Shown here piece by piece: positions 18,301 to 25,969 of a DNA stretch of 64,000 bases (within the stretch, counting starts at the first letter, position 1; each line of letters opens with the position of its first letter). The translations under genes and the position numbers were made by a program. The notes below the pieces were generated by a model that was given only the letters and a program-made list of their open reading frames with translations, was not told the origin of the DNA and ran no database searches. The DNA comes from Waterburya agarophytonicola KI4 (GTDB lineage: Bacteria > Cyanobacteriota > Cyanobacteriia > Cyanobacteriales > Xenococcaceae): assembly GCF_020640915.1 (NCBI RefSeq), contig NZ_JADWDC010000004.1, positions 81,565-145,564 of the forward strand, given 5' to 3'.

Positions 18301-20319
18301 AGTAGATTAGCTACGGGATACGAGATTTGTAATGGTAATATTCATGCTTCTCCATATTGGGCAACACATCAGCTCTTAGTTGAGATAATTCCTTACTGTT
18401 CCACAACAAAACTAAAACAAATTGAAAGCTTGATATTAAATTATTATCCGCAGTGGAATGGACTAAAGCAATATCAGTCTGATTTAATTTTGACTTTGCA
18501 CAGTCAAAAGATAGAAATAATATTTAAGTTTTTGAATCTATATCCAGAGCTACTTTACTGCATATATGTTTGTCAAACATATCAGTATTTAGAAAAAGTT
18601 CGCAAATATATCAAGTATACTCACCATCTATTAGGATATCCACAGTTTACGCTATTAAACAGTTTTCGAGTTAGTGTTATCTCGCAATTGAACACTATAT
18701 TGCCGAAGATAGTTGCATTTTTACTATCTGTTAAAGCCAATTATTTTAAGATTTCGTATCTAATTTTATTAAGTAGTAACAGACTTTTTGACTTAAGCGA
18801 TGTTGTTGTTAATCGTTTGAGTGAATGGCAACGTAAGTTTAAATCAATAGGATTAATAGAAGATATAGAAGTTATTCAGCCTCCTGAAGCCATAGAAGCT
18901 TACGCAGTAGGTTCTCCAATTGAGCAGGATTCAGCAGACTACATGACAGATAAAGAATGGCTTAAAGCAATTTCTGCATACAGTGAAAGCGATATGAGAT
19001 ATAGATCGGACTTTACTAAAGGTGGAGCAGTAGAGCTATCGCGAACTTTAGAAAAATGCGTTCAAAAAGAACCTGTTCGTTTTGTTAATTTAATTGGACT
19101 TTTACCCGATGATACTAATACATCTTATTTCGATGCGGTGCTTCGTGGCATTGCAGAAGTAGAAGAAATAGACATTAGAATTGCTTTAAGTGCGGTTCAG
19201 AGGTGCGATCGATTACCTGGAAAACCCTGTGGAAGTTCTATTAGTTGGCTGTTCCAAAAATTAGCACGCTTACCTTGGTCTATTGGAGCTTTAAACATAA
19301 TAATCTGCTATGCAACCACCGATCCAGATCCAGATCGAGAGCTATGGCGTACTGAGGCTTCAAATGGTCAGGTTTACTATGGTGGTGAAGTTTTTACGGC
19401 TGGCATAAATTCTGTTAGAGGTGCTGCGGTACAAGCGATCGCAAAACTAATTTTTGCCGACAAAACTCGTGGTGCTTATTTCCAATATGCCCTAGAGCAA
19501 ATGGTTAGGGATAAATCTCTGGCTGTGCGTTCTTGTGCTGCTGAAGCATTAGTAGCCATGTTAAATTACGATCGCGATTTGGCAGTCAAATTATTTTTGA
19601 CGCTTTGCGATACAGAAGATATTATTTTAGGAACACAAACTGTTGATAGATTTTTATACTATGCAACACATAATCATCTTGAGACTCTCAAACCAATCTT
19701 AGAGAGAATGATATACTCTGATTCTCCACAAGCAGTAAAAGCGGGTGCGAGACAATCTTGTATAGCAGCTTTGGGAAATGAACAAGCCCAATCTTTAGTA
19801 GATTATTGTTTATCATCAGGAACTACCGCACATCGAAAAGCTTTGGCTCAAGTTTTTGCGAGTAATTTTAAATCCGCAGATTTTCGCCAATACTGCGAAG
19901 ATGGATTGATTAAGCTTTTTCAAGATTCAGACGAAGAGGTTCGTTCTCAAGCAGCTAGATGTTTTTATGAACTAAAAGAAAATGAATTAGAAAATCATAC
20001 AAATCTGCTGAAGGCATTCGTTAACAGTCCTTCTTTTGCTAGTGATTCGGAAGACTTAATCTATGCACTTGAAAAAACTACAGCCAAATTGCCAAAAGAA
20101 ACCTACTTAGTTTGCGATCGCTTTGTCAAAAACCTTCAAGCGCAACAGCCAGAACAAAAAAGTTACATCAGAGATGGAGATCGAATTAGTCAATTACTTA
20201 TAAGACTCTACACTCAATCAAAGAGACAAATGCGAGCGCAATGCTTAGATTTAATTGATCGCCTGTGTGAAATGAATGTTTATGGCTTAGATCGAGCTTT
20301 ACTTGAATATGAAAGGTGA
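15400..20319 (+). CDS. predicted antiviral STAND NTPase with N-terminal PD-(D/E)xK-type nuclease domain
   Basis: The protein has 1639 residues in three parts. Residues 1-150 begin GGATDKFGNRYEGLW and show a restriction-nuclease pattern: E16, E38, then WLDRDNCREYHQVKRQ with Q61-V-K63, as in DUF4297/Cap4-type nucleases. An NTPase core follows, with Walker A GEAGVGKS at 314-321 and Walker B VLVIDQLD at 379-386. From about 560 to the end the protein is almost entirely helical, with HEAT-like repeats near 1320-1500, as expected for a ligand sensor. This nuclease-STAND-sensor order is that of Avs defence proteins, which recognise phage proteins and then cleave DNA. It stands alone, flanked by inverted 25-base repeats and a recombinase, typical of a mobile defence island. 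The function is inferred; activity is not shown. Confidence 0.7.
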   Translation: MPLSGGATDKFGNRYEGLWTVDCIIDVIDEKASSIRLEPPGEEGEGVEFWLDRDNCREYHQVKRQNTQGRWSISDLASKQILSNFYKKLIEPSSKCVFISTAKAYQLDELADRARGSQSWQEFKKEFFSSKDLEQSFYKIASHWSEYSDKEIEEAISAINNSKPSSTHIQIDGIAQNAYKFLKRVDVETESESRLRKILETRLRYLVEKNTNDLSFQDESPTIVDILAQFALDKVHHELNTVDIWHHLKQRGYRHRNWSKDYHVLAAVQNINNSYVSRLKDIAIADKIIARDETQTVLEKLKYSYEKRALLVTGEAGVGKSIVMLQVLENLINEGVPILSFRVDNLNPVAHPDDVGKQLQLPGSPATVLASIAQKRECVLVIDQLDAVSLTSGRHPDFFECINEIIQQALIHSNIHLLVACRKFDLDNDHRLKKLTGEQGIAETININRLTHDKVKELVTELNLDVSRLSRKQLDLLSIPLHLYLLSQIAEDSDFSTLNFQTAKDLFDRFCDYKQAKLRERLGYSVKWTKVTDSLVKYMSDKQTLFAPENVVRHYKDDAKIMTSENILTWSGNKISFLHQSFFDYLFVDFFVESNINLLEFLQGNEQHLFRRTQVRQILIHERETDPDEYIEHLEELLTSNDIRFHIKQIVFAWLGTSEDPKEEEWEILASIFESDDTYSISSAWSAICMSISWFRLLHLISVIKQWLNSDREQDINRVIYLLWNAQKGSPEVVAEVLISYINVSEEWDRRINKIINRLELGNNHQIFDLFAYLIKKGHFVGKSKTVNHERDFWSQIHSLVRKRPDWACEAITIYLNHYLDLSVENGQNNLFARDNDIYPYSQSADSAINETAKKSPKSFVVNVLPFIIRIVKLNVITSDEKILKDKVWKYKHYGSYYNFEDVLLIHLENALRNLAINQSDKCSEIINNHLIPNRGYDTIKYLLIRTFAADGAIFANEAADFLCEEPSRLATGYEICNGNIHASPYWATHQLLVEIIPYCSTTKLKQIESLILNYYPQWNGLKQYQSDLILTLHSQKIEIIFKFLNLYPELLYCIYVCQTYQYLEKVRKYIKYTHHLLGYPQFTLLNSFRVSVISQLNTILPKIVAFLLSVKANYFKISYLILLSSNRLFDLSDVVVNRLSEWQRKFKSIGLIEDIEVIQPPEAIEAYAVGSPIEQDSADYMTDKEWLKAISAYSESDMRYRSDFTKGGAVELSRTLEKCVQKEPVRFVNLIGLLPDDTNTSYFDAVLRGIAEVEEIDIRIALSAVQRCDRLPGKPCGSSISWLFQKLARLPWSIGALNIIICYATTDPDPDRELWRTEASNGQVYYGGEVFTAGINSVRGAAVQAIAKLIFADKTRGAYFQYALEQMVRDKSLAVRSCAAEALVAMLNYDRDLAVKLFLTLCDTEDIILGTQTVDRFLYYATHNHLETLKPILERMIYSDSPQAVKAGARQSCIAALGNEQAQSLVDYCLSSGTTAHRKALAQVFASNFKSADFRQYCEDGLIKLFQDSDEEVRSQAARCFYELKENELENHTNLLKAFVNSPSFASDSEDLIYALEKTTAKLPKETYLVCDRFVKNLQAQQPEQKSYIRDGDRISQLLIRLYTQSKRQMRAQCLDLIDRLCEMNVYGLDRALLEYER

Positions 20320-20366
20320 GTCCTCAATTGCGATTGCTTAACAGCAAAATATTACGCCAGATTTTT

Positions 20367-20383
20367 GCAACTTATGGTTTATT
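20367..20383 (+). repeat. iteron-like repeat C1
   Basis: GCAACTTATGGTTTATT, a first copy of the CARCTTATGNGTTAA family between the NTPase gene and the recombinase gene. Confidence 0.55.
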
Positions 20384-20398
20384 CAGTTCGGATATTAT

Positions 20399-20416
20399 CA
20401 ATTTATGTGTTAATTA
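20399..20416 (+). repeat. iteron-like repeat C2
   Basis: CAATTTATGTGTTAATTA, 32 bases after C1 in the same orientation. Confidence 0.5.
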
Positions 20417-20420
20417 TTTT

Positions 20421-20439
20421 CAACTTATGCGTTAATAAC
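20421..20439 (+). repeat. iteron-like repeat C3
   Basis: CAACTTATGCGTTAATAAC, same orientation, 22 bases after C2. Confidence 0.6.
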
Positions 20440-20470
20440 TATACTCAAAGCATTAAAAACCCATAAAGAT

Positions 20471-20495
20471 ATTTGCAACTTATGAGTTAACCAAC
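20471..20495 (+). repeat. iteron-like repeat C4, longest match to repeat B
   Basis: Begins ATTTGCAACTTATGAGTTAA and ends CCAAC. It agrees with the inverted copy at 15238-15262 at 22 of 25 positions, well beyond the shorter core shared by C1-C3. Confidence 0.65.
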
Positions 20496-20596
20496 ACGAT
20501 TGAGTCGTAAATCGAAAATTAAGGTAGACCTGAGATACATAAATAGTTAGACGTTTAATGGGATAATTCTTAACTAAATATATATTGAGAATTTTC

Positions 20597-21610
20597 ATGT
20601 CCGAGCTGACGAGTGTTGTTACTCGTTTAGAAGCATCACTAGTTACCCCTATTGGTTCGTCATTCCCGATTGAAAGCGAACCAGATGTTGTTGCTCAATT
20701 ATTAGCCCTAAAGCGATCGCCAAATACTAGAAGAGCTTACTCAAAAGATATCAAAGATTTTTTTCAAGTAATAGTAGAATCCGAACCGACAAGAGATTTA
20801 GTTCTAGAATTTCTTCACCTGGAACAAACTCAAGCAGTACAGTTGGTTCTCAACTATAAAGCTAAATTAATTAATAAAGAATTAAAAGCTGCGACAATTA
20901 ACCGCCGTTTAGCTGCGCTCAAATCTCTGACAAAAATTGGTCGAAATATTGGAGTTTGTAACTATACTCTTGAAAATATTCCTAGAGAGAAAAATCAACC
21001 CTATCGAGATACGACAGGAGTTGATAAAGATGCTATTAACCGAGTGTTTGTTTTGGCAGAACAAGTTAAAAAAGCAAAAACTCATCGCTCTAGATTAAAA
21101 GGAATTAGGGACTACGCATTGCTAAGATTGCTATGGGGCAACGCCCTGCGTCGAGGAGAAATATCATCAAGCAATATTAGTGATTTTAATTTTGGGGCTA
21201 AAACTCTCTTGATTATAGGTAAAGGAAGCGGCGGAGAAAAACAAAAAATTACCTTACCTCCAAAAAGTGCGATCGCTATTTCCGAATGGTTATTAGCAAG
21301 AGGAGAAGATGCAATTGACGCACCGTTATTTACTGCGGTAGATAACGCTAATTATGGCAAGCGATTGAGTGGGAATGCTATTTATACGATGGTTGATAAG
21401 CTGTGTGTCGCTGCTGGTATTCCGAAAAAAATGTCACCCCATAGAATTAGACATAGTGCCATTACTGCTGCTTTAGATGCGACAGACGGTAATATTAGAA
21501 AGGTACAAAAACTAAGCCGTCACAAAGACATCAATACGGTAATGACTTACGACGATAACCGTAGTAATGACCAAGATGAAATGAGTCAATTACTCGATGA
21601 TTTAATTTAG
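20597..21610 (+). CDS. tyrosine recombinase/integrase
   Basis: The protein has about 337 residues. The N-terminal SAM-like DNA-binding domain includes SPNTRRAYSKDIKDFF (about 37-52). The catalytic residues are all present: Arg in GNALRRGEIS, Lys in GKGSGGEKQ, H-x-x-R in PHRIRHSAIT, the second His in LSRHKDINTVMTY and the nucleophilic Tyr in MTYDDNR. I chose the ATG at 20597 (MSELTSVV); the upstream in-frame TTG at 20585 is less likely. It lies just downstream of four tandem repeats (20367-20495) that could be its recombination sites. The enzyme could resolve plasmid multimers or move the neighbouring defence gene. Confidence 0.88.
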   Translation: MSELTSVVTRLEASLVTPIGSSFPIESEPDVVAQLLALKRSPNTRRAYSKDIKDFFQVIVESEPTRDLVLEFLHLEQTQAVQLVLNYKAKLINKELKAATINRRLAALKSLTKIGRNIGVCNYTLENIPREKNQPYRDTTGVDKDAINRVFVLAEQVKKAKTHRSRLKGIRDYALLRLLWGNALRRGEISSSNISDFNFGAKTLLIIGKGSGGEKQKITLPPKSAIAISEWLLARGEDAIDAPLFTAVDNANYGKRLSGNAIYTMVDKLCVAAGIPKKMSPHRIRHSAITAALDATDGNIRKVQKLSRHKDINTVMTYDDNRSNDQDEMSQLLDDLI

Positions 21611-21719
21611 TATGATTTGATGAATAGTCAAAAAAGAACTACTGTAACTTGAAGGATAAAATGGCACCAATGTGGCACTAATGGAATCATAAAATGACAC
21701 TTCTCTGAAAGTTCATCTA

Positions 21720-21760
21720 GGCGTTGTGACAGCAAACGGACAAAATAATGCTCTCTCGTA
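21720..21760 (+). repeat. left inverted end of the 480-bp element
   Basis: Starts GGCGTTGTGACAGCAAACGG and ends in CTCTCTCGTA. It pairs with 22157-22199 with one mismatch in the outer 26 bases and a 2-3-base length difference in the A-rich centre. Confidence 0.7.
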
Positions 21761-21871
21761 TAATTCGATAAAATAAATTTCTGAAACCTTTACTCCATAG
21801 TGCTTTTGATTTTTGTTGGCAAATACTCTGTGGAATAAGCTTCCTACTAGGTGTGCATCTCTCACCATCAA

Positions 21872-22099
21872 TTAAGAATCTATATTCCAAGTTCCAGAAC
21901 CTTCTTGAGATTCAGCCCAAGCTAAAGCTTCCGTATCTCTTTTTTTTGAACCAACATCGTAGTAATTCCACAATTCATTTTCAGATAATCTTCCGAGTCC
22001 ATCACACCAATCACACTTATTGTCGGCGTAATTGTCATCAACTCCAGTCCCATTACAGGCAGGACAATCATGTATGAGACATAATTAAATCATATTCAT
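21872..22099 (-). pseudogene. small zinc-ribbon protein gene with an early in-frame stop
   Basis: On the minus strand the frame reads MNMI, then TAA at 22087-22085, then about 70 codons without a stop. This part contains CPACNGTG and CDWCDGLG, a DnaJ-like pair of CxxC zinc motifs, and ends EGSGTWNIDS. No alternative ATG lies between the stop and the first cysteine pair, so the gene looks inactivated. It is carried inside the 480-bp element as a passenger. I do not recognise the exact family. Confidence 0.45.
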
Positions 22100-22156
22100 C
22101 ACGTTATTATTTAGCTTAAATTACTTCGAGTTCAACTGTGCATATAAGTAAACTTG

Positions 22157-22199
22157 TACGAAAGAGCATTGTTTTTTGTCCGTTTGCTGTCCCAACGCC
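22157..22199 (-). repeat. right inverted end of the 480-bp element
   Basis: On the minus strand it starts GGCGTTGGGACAGCAAACGG and ends CTCTTTCGTA, complementary to the left end. Confidence 0.7.
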
Positions 22200-22254
22200 A
22201 TTTATGGTTCTCCGATAACATTCCGATTAGGCTGACGAACTCCAGGGCGATCGC

Positions 22255-22539
22255 ATTCACACTCAAGTAAAACTCAATACTGTTGAAGATTGGGAATTAA
22301 TTAATACGGGAGTAATGGATCATCCCTTCCACGTTCACGGGAATGCTTTTCAAGTCATTAGTCGCGACGGTCAACCAGAATCTTTACTAGCTTGGCGAGA
22401 TACGGTGCTAGTAAAAAGAGGAGAAACCGTGCGTATCCGCATACCTTTTAATGATTTTACGGGTAAAACTGTCTATCACTGTCATGTTCTCGACCACGAA
22501 GATTTAGGCATGATGGGTAATTTAATGATTGAATCTTAA
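22255..22539 (+). pseudogene. multicopper oxidase, C-terminal 94 residues only
   Basis: From 22255 the frame matches the last part of the intact oxidase at 58205-59662 almost residue for residue, including the copper-binding segments HPFHVHGNAFQ and HCHVLDHEDLGMM. Upstream of 22255 the similarity stops abruptly, and a TAG lies in frame near 22233, so the signal, first two cupredoxin domains and half the copper ligands are gone. An in-frame ATG at 22315 could start a 74-residue peptide, but it could not form the trinuclear site. The loss lies beside the 480-bp element and may date from its insertion. Confidence 0.85.
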
Positions 22540-22666
22540 TTGTTAGCAATTGTTTAAAAAAGTAGTTATAAATTAACTATTTCCAATAAAAAGGTAATTA
22601 TAAAATTGGCATGAAATATATACATTATTTCTTAGCTAACTGTTGCTGAGTTTATTAATAGACAAT

Positions 22667-22685
22667 AATGAAAAAATGATGAAAT
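22667..22685 (+). promoter_or_regulatory. shared 19-nt motif upstream of the DUF326 gene
   Basis: AATGAAAAAATGATGAAAT, identical at all 19 positions to 44764-44782. It lies 109 bases before the start of the intact DUF326 gene; the other copy lies 116 bases before the decayed DUF326 gene. The surrounding sequences are not alike, which favours a regulatory site. Confidence 0.45.
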
Positions 22686-22794
22686 GCAGCTATATCTAAA
22701 GCAATAAATACAGTTTATAGCGATCGATAGAAGTATTAATAACAATCAATTCCTATTATTTTGATATTGCCAATTAAGTAATAGGAAATATCTA

Positions 22795-23130
22795 ATGTTA
22801 TTAGTTCACGAAGAATATCAATCCAGCTTCGATGTCGCGATGAAATGTGCAGTGGAATGCGAACACTGTGCTGAAGCCTGTATGGGCAATCCCGATATGC
22901 TCCAGTGCGCTCGCACTTGCCTCGACTGTGCGGAGATATGCCGTACTATCTCTACGTATATGGTGCGCGGTTCTCGCTTCATTCCCAACTTAACCAAAGC
23001 CTGTGCCGAGATTTGTACCGCTTGCGCTGAAGAATGCGGTTCTCATGACATGGATCATTGCCAAAAATGCGCTCAGGCTTGTCGCGAAGCAGTTGAAGAA
23101 TACAACAAAATTGCTGCTGTAGCTGCCTAG
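22795..23130 (+). CDS. four-helix-bundle copper-binding protein (DUF326, Csp3-like)
   Basis: The protein has 111 residues with 15 cysteines, nearly all in CxxxC or CxxC spacing along predicted helices (CAVECEHCAEAC, CARTCLDCAEIC, CAEICTACAEEC, CQKCAQAC). This is the Csp family, in which a helical bundle is filled with cysteines that store many Cu(I) ions. No signal peptide is present, as in the cytosolic Csp3 type. AGGAAA precedes the ATG. Copper pumps, chaperones and oxidases fill the following 40 kb, which fits a copper buffer or store. A decayed second gene of this family lies at 44899. Confidence 0.88.
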   Translation: MLLVHEEYQSSFDVAMKCAVECEHCAEACMGNPDMLQCARTCLDCAEICRTISTYMVRGSRFIPNLTKACAEICTACAEECGSHDMDHCQKCAQACREAVEEYNKIAAVAA

Positions 23131-23139
23131 AAAAAAATA

Positions 23140-23185
23140 AGCGGAGGCTGAAAAGTTTTTAACATTTAGCTTTTCTCTTTCCGCT
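23140..23185 (+). terminator. hairpin downstream of the DUF326 gene
   Basis: AGCGGAGGCTGAAAAG at 23140-23155 pairs with CTTTTCTCTTTCCGCT at 23170-23185 at 12 of 16 positions. The T-run lies in the loop and not after the stem, so it is either a weak terminator or an mRNA 3'-end structure. Confidence 0.35.
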
Positions 23186-23227
23186 ACACACTTTTATTTA
23201 TCGACATCATTAAATCTCTCATTCGCT

Positions 23228-23731
23228 ATGAAATCTACTTACGACTCTAAATCTAAATCCGAGATGAAATCAAAATCGAGCATGAAGCCTTATATTACTT
23301 TGTTTATTTCATTGGTAATTTCCTACGTGGTGATGTTTGCCATCATGTTTTCGCGGGTCAACGAGTGGAGTAACTTGTTTATCAGCTTAAACCAAGTGTA
23401 TATGACGGGATTAATGATCTCGACGATGCTCATTATTATGCTGCTGACAATGGGTTCTATGTTTGCCAACAAAACCCTAAATCTCGTGCTTCTGGCATCG
23501 GGAGTAGCACTGATCTTAATGTTCTGGACTTTAGTAAGAAATCAAGTAGGAGTTGGAAACCAACAGTTTTTGCGCTCGATGATTCCCCACCATGCTGCTG
23601 CAATTCTCGTCTGTCAGCAATCATCTTTGACTAATCCCCGCATTGAAGAATTATGTGTGGAGATCGTTAAGACTCAAAAGGAAGAGATTGCAATTATGAA
23701 AGAACTGATGGAGACACCCGATCTAAGTTGA
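23228..23731 (+). CDS. DUF305 membrane protein, metal-resistance associated
   Basis: The protein has 167 residues: a charged N-terminus, three hydrophobic segments (about 22-42, 54-74 and 80-100), then a helix with SMIPHHAAAILVCQQSS and a second with EIVKTQKEEIAIMKELM. The HH motif after the last membrane segment is typical of DUF305 proteins; the cyanobacterial copper protein CopM contains the same domain in soluble form. It sits between a Csp-like gene and a copper ATPase. A periplasmic metal-binding role is inferred. Confidence 0.75.
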   Translation: MKSTYDSKSKSEMKSKSSMKPYITLFISLVISYVVMFAIMFSRVNEWSNLFISLNQVYMTGLMISTMLIIMLLTMGSMFANKTLNLVLLASGVALILMFWTLVRNQVGVGNQQFLRSMIPHHAAAILVCQQSSLTNPRIEELCVEIVKTQKEEIAIMKELMETPDLS

Positions 23732-23779
23732 GGGCTGTATAGCGATTACGCTGCGCTTATTAAAGATCGTAAATAATTA

Positions 23780-23810
23780 TTGACTCTCTAGCTAGGTAGA
23801 GATTGAAAAC
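23780..23810 (+). promoter_or_regulatory. MerR-type operator-promoter M1 (CPH ATPase)
   Basis: TTGACT at 23780-23785, a 19-base spacer containing CTCTCTA...TAGAGAT, then a weak -10 (GAAAAC) at 23805-23810. The 19-base spacing is typical of MerR-activated promoters. It overlaps the TTG at 23803, so that codon cannot be the start of the ATPase. It is the least regular of the six sites. Confidence 0.65.
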
Positions 23811-23841
23811 TAAATATAGTTGCTTTTTAGGTTTAACTTCT

Positions 23842-25896
23842 ATGCAAAAGGTTAAAGAAGAACACCATCACAACCATCATTCAAAACACCATCATAGCGA
23901 GCATCATAGTCATCACGAGCCTCATGGACATGGCGGACATGACAAACACGCTGGTCACAGTCCCGAAATATTCAAGCGTCGCTTTTTTATCTGTTTAATC
24001 CTTACTCTACCAGTTCTCTATTTTTCCTCACAGTTACAAAATTGGTTAGGTTATCAAGCCATCGAGTTTCCTGGTTCTAACTGGGTCAATCCCATTCTAG
24101 GCATCGTCATTTATTTCTATGGTGGCTGGGTATTTTTGAGGGGTGCTTGGCGAGAATTACATAGCAAAGTAGGGATGATGACCCTGATTGCCCTGGCAAT
24201 TACGGTAGCTTTTGTCTACAGTCTGGCAGTCTCTCTGGGACTGCGGGGTAAGCCTTTCTATTGGGAACTGGTGACATTAGTAGATATTATGCTGCTGGGT
24301 CACTGGGTTGAGATGGCATCAGTTAAGGGTGCATCCCAAGCTTTAGAATCCCTCAAAGAATTAGTCCCCGCCCAGGCGCATCTTTGGCGTAATGGGAGAG
24401 TAGAAGATATTTCTGTCACCGAAGTAAGAGCCGAAGACACCATATTGATTCGTCCTGGGGAACAAGTTCCCAACGATGGAGAAGTCATAGAAGGGTCAAC
24501 CGAAGTCGATGAAGCTTTCTTAACTGGTGAATCCCGTCTCATACCCAAACAAGTAGGAGATGAAGTAGTAGCGGGTTCGGTGAATAGCGCGGGTTCGATT
24601 AAAGTTAAAGTCACGCGCACGGGAGATGAAACCACCCTCAGCCAAATTATGCGTTTGGTGGAAGAAGCACAAAACTCCCGCAGTAACTATCAAGCTTTAG
24701 CCGATCGCATTGCCTATTGGTTGACTATTATTGCGATCGCAGCAGGAACTTTAACCTTTGTGGTTTGGTTATCCATCTCCGATTTGGTATTTGCCATCAA
24801 TCGCGCCGTAACTGTGCTGGTGATTACCTGTCCTCATGCTTTGGGTTTAGCAATTCCTTTAGTTATTGCCAACTCCACTGCTTTAGCTGCCAAAAACGGC
24901 ATTCTGGTTCGCAATCGCGATGCTCTAGAAAGAGCTAGAGATATTAAAACGATGGCGTTTGACAAGACGGGAACGCTGACGGAAGGACATTTTGGAGTCC
25001 AAAAAATCTATGTTTACGGCATGGGTGAAGATGAAGCACTAGCGATCGCAGCAGCTTTAGAAACTTCTTCGGAACATCCTTTGGGTAAAGCGATCGTCGA
25101 AGCAGCAGAATTTGAAGAGTTAAGATTACCTCAGATGACCAACTTTGAAACTGTAACGGGCAGAGGGGTAAAAGGAGTAATTAAAGGCAAAACCTATCAA
25201 GTCGGTAGACCTGAGTGGATTGAGGAACAGCAGCTATATCTGCCGAATTCTTTGCAAAAAGGCTTAGATATTGCCGATGATAGGGGTGAAAGTGCAGTAG
25301 TGCTACTAGATGAATCCCAAGCAGTAGCGGTGATTTCGATGGCAGATAAAGTCAGAGAAAGAGCCAGAGAAACCATCAACAAACTCAATCAAGAAGGTAT
25401 ACAACCCGTAATGATTACAGGGGATGCCGAAGCTGTTGCCAGAACTGTCGCTCAAGATCTGGGTATCGATCGCTATTATGCCCGTGTCTTACCCGAAGAT
25501 AAGGTAAACATCATCAAACAGCTAAAGCAAAGACAGCCCACCGCTTTTGTTGGTGATGGGATTAACGATGCTGCTGCTTTGCTAGAAGCCAATATGGGTT
25601 TAGCCATTGGTGCGGGAACAAATGTAGCGATTGAATCTGCGGATTTAGTTTTGATTGAAGATGATCCTTTAGATGCAGTTAAAGCCCTCAACCTTGCCAA
25701 GAAAACCTATAGCAAAATGATTCAAAATCTTTTCTGGGCAACGGGTTACAACATTGTTGCTATTCCCCTAGCTGCTGGGGTGCTGTCTGCCTGGGGTTTT
25801 GTGCTTTCACCAGCTATAGGTGCGTTGTTGATGAGTCTATCAACCGTAATTGTGGCAATTAATGCTGTTCTGTTACGTCGAGCTAAACTTGCCTAA
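23842..25896 (+). CDS. CPH-type copper-translocating P1B-ATPase (CopB-like)
   Basis: The protein has about 684 residues. The N-terminus is a histidine-rich tail (HHHNHHSKHHHSEHHSHHEPH...) in place of a CxxC metal domain. The membrane site is TCPHALGLAIP, the CPH signature of the CopB subgroup that exports copper or silver. The catalytic motifs are complete: LTGES, DKTGTLTEG with the phosphorylated Asp, EHPLG, and GDGINDAAAL. I start it at the ATG at 23842, since the TTG at 23803 lies inside the MerR-type promoter. It lies in the inner membrane and works alongside the CPC-type ATPase at 28742. Confidence 0.92.
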   Translation: MQKVKEEHHHNHHSKHHHSEHHSHHEPHGHGGHDKHAGHSPEIFKRRFFICLILTLPVLYFSSQLQNWLGYQAIEFPGSNWVNPILGIVIYFYGGWVFLRGAWRELHSKVGMMTLIALAITVAFVYSLAVSLGLRGKPFYWELVTLVDIMLLGHWVEMASVKGASQALESLKELVPAQAHLWRNGRVEDISVTEVRAEDTILIRPGEQVPNDGEVIEGSTEVDEAFLTGESRLIPKQVGDEVVAGSVNSAGSIKVKVTRTGDETTLSQIMRLVEEAQNSRSNYQALADRIAYWLTIIAIAAGTLTFVVWLSISDLVFAINRAVTVLVITCPHALGLAIPLVIANSTALAAKNGILVRNRDALERARDIKTMAFDKTGTLTEGHFGVQKIYVYGMGEDEALAIAAALETSSEHPLGKAIVEAAEFEELRLPQMTNFETVTGRGVKGVIKGKTYQVGRPEWIEEQQLYLPNSLQKGLDIADDRGESAVVLLDESQAVAVISMADKVRERARETINKLNQEGIQPVMITGDAEAVARTVAQDLGIDRYYARVLPEDKVNIIKQLKQRQPTAFVGDGINDAAALLEANMGLAIGAGTNVAIESADLVLIEDDPLDAVKALNLAKKTYSKMIQNLFWATGYNIVAIPLAAGVLSAWGFVLSPAIGALLMSLSTVIVAINAVLLRRAKLA

Positions 25897-25969
25897 CTAT
25901 CGGTGATAAAAGCTCAAACTCGATCTAATTAACAAAACATTTGAAGAGCAAAACAATGAAATATGCGAC

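Larger units (their letters stand above)
21720..22199. mobile_element. 480-bp element with about 41-bp inverted ends, no transposase
   Basis: The left end (21720-21760, GGCGTTGTGACAGCAAACGG...) and right end (22157-22199, read on the minus strand GGCGTTGGGACAGCAAACGG...) agree at 25 of the first 26 positions and again over AATGCTCTYTCGTA. The flanks ATCTA/ATTTA could be a decayed 5-base duplication. Length, end size and lack of transposase resemble Tn3-derived miniature elements, but the first bases (GGCG rather than GGGG) are atypical. The interior holds only a damaged zinc-ribbon gene. Confidence 0.6.

Noticed and set aside
20510..20527. AAAATTAAGGTAGA, similar to the right half of the direct-repeat motif
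   Set aside because: Only half a site, no second half-site at a 12-base period, and far from the other genes of the group.
21720..22199. Tn7/CAST transposon ends
   Set aside because: The inverted ends do not begin TGT and lack the internal repeated TnsB-type sites; the element is also far too short to carry cargo genes.
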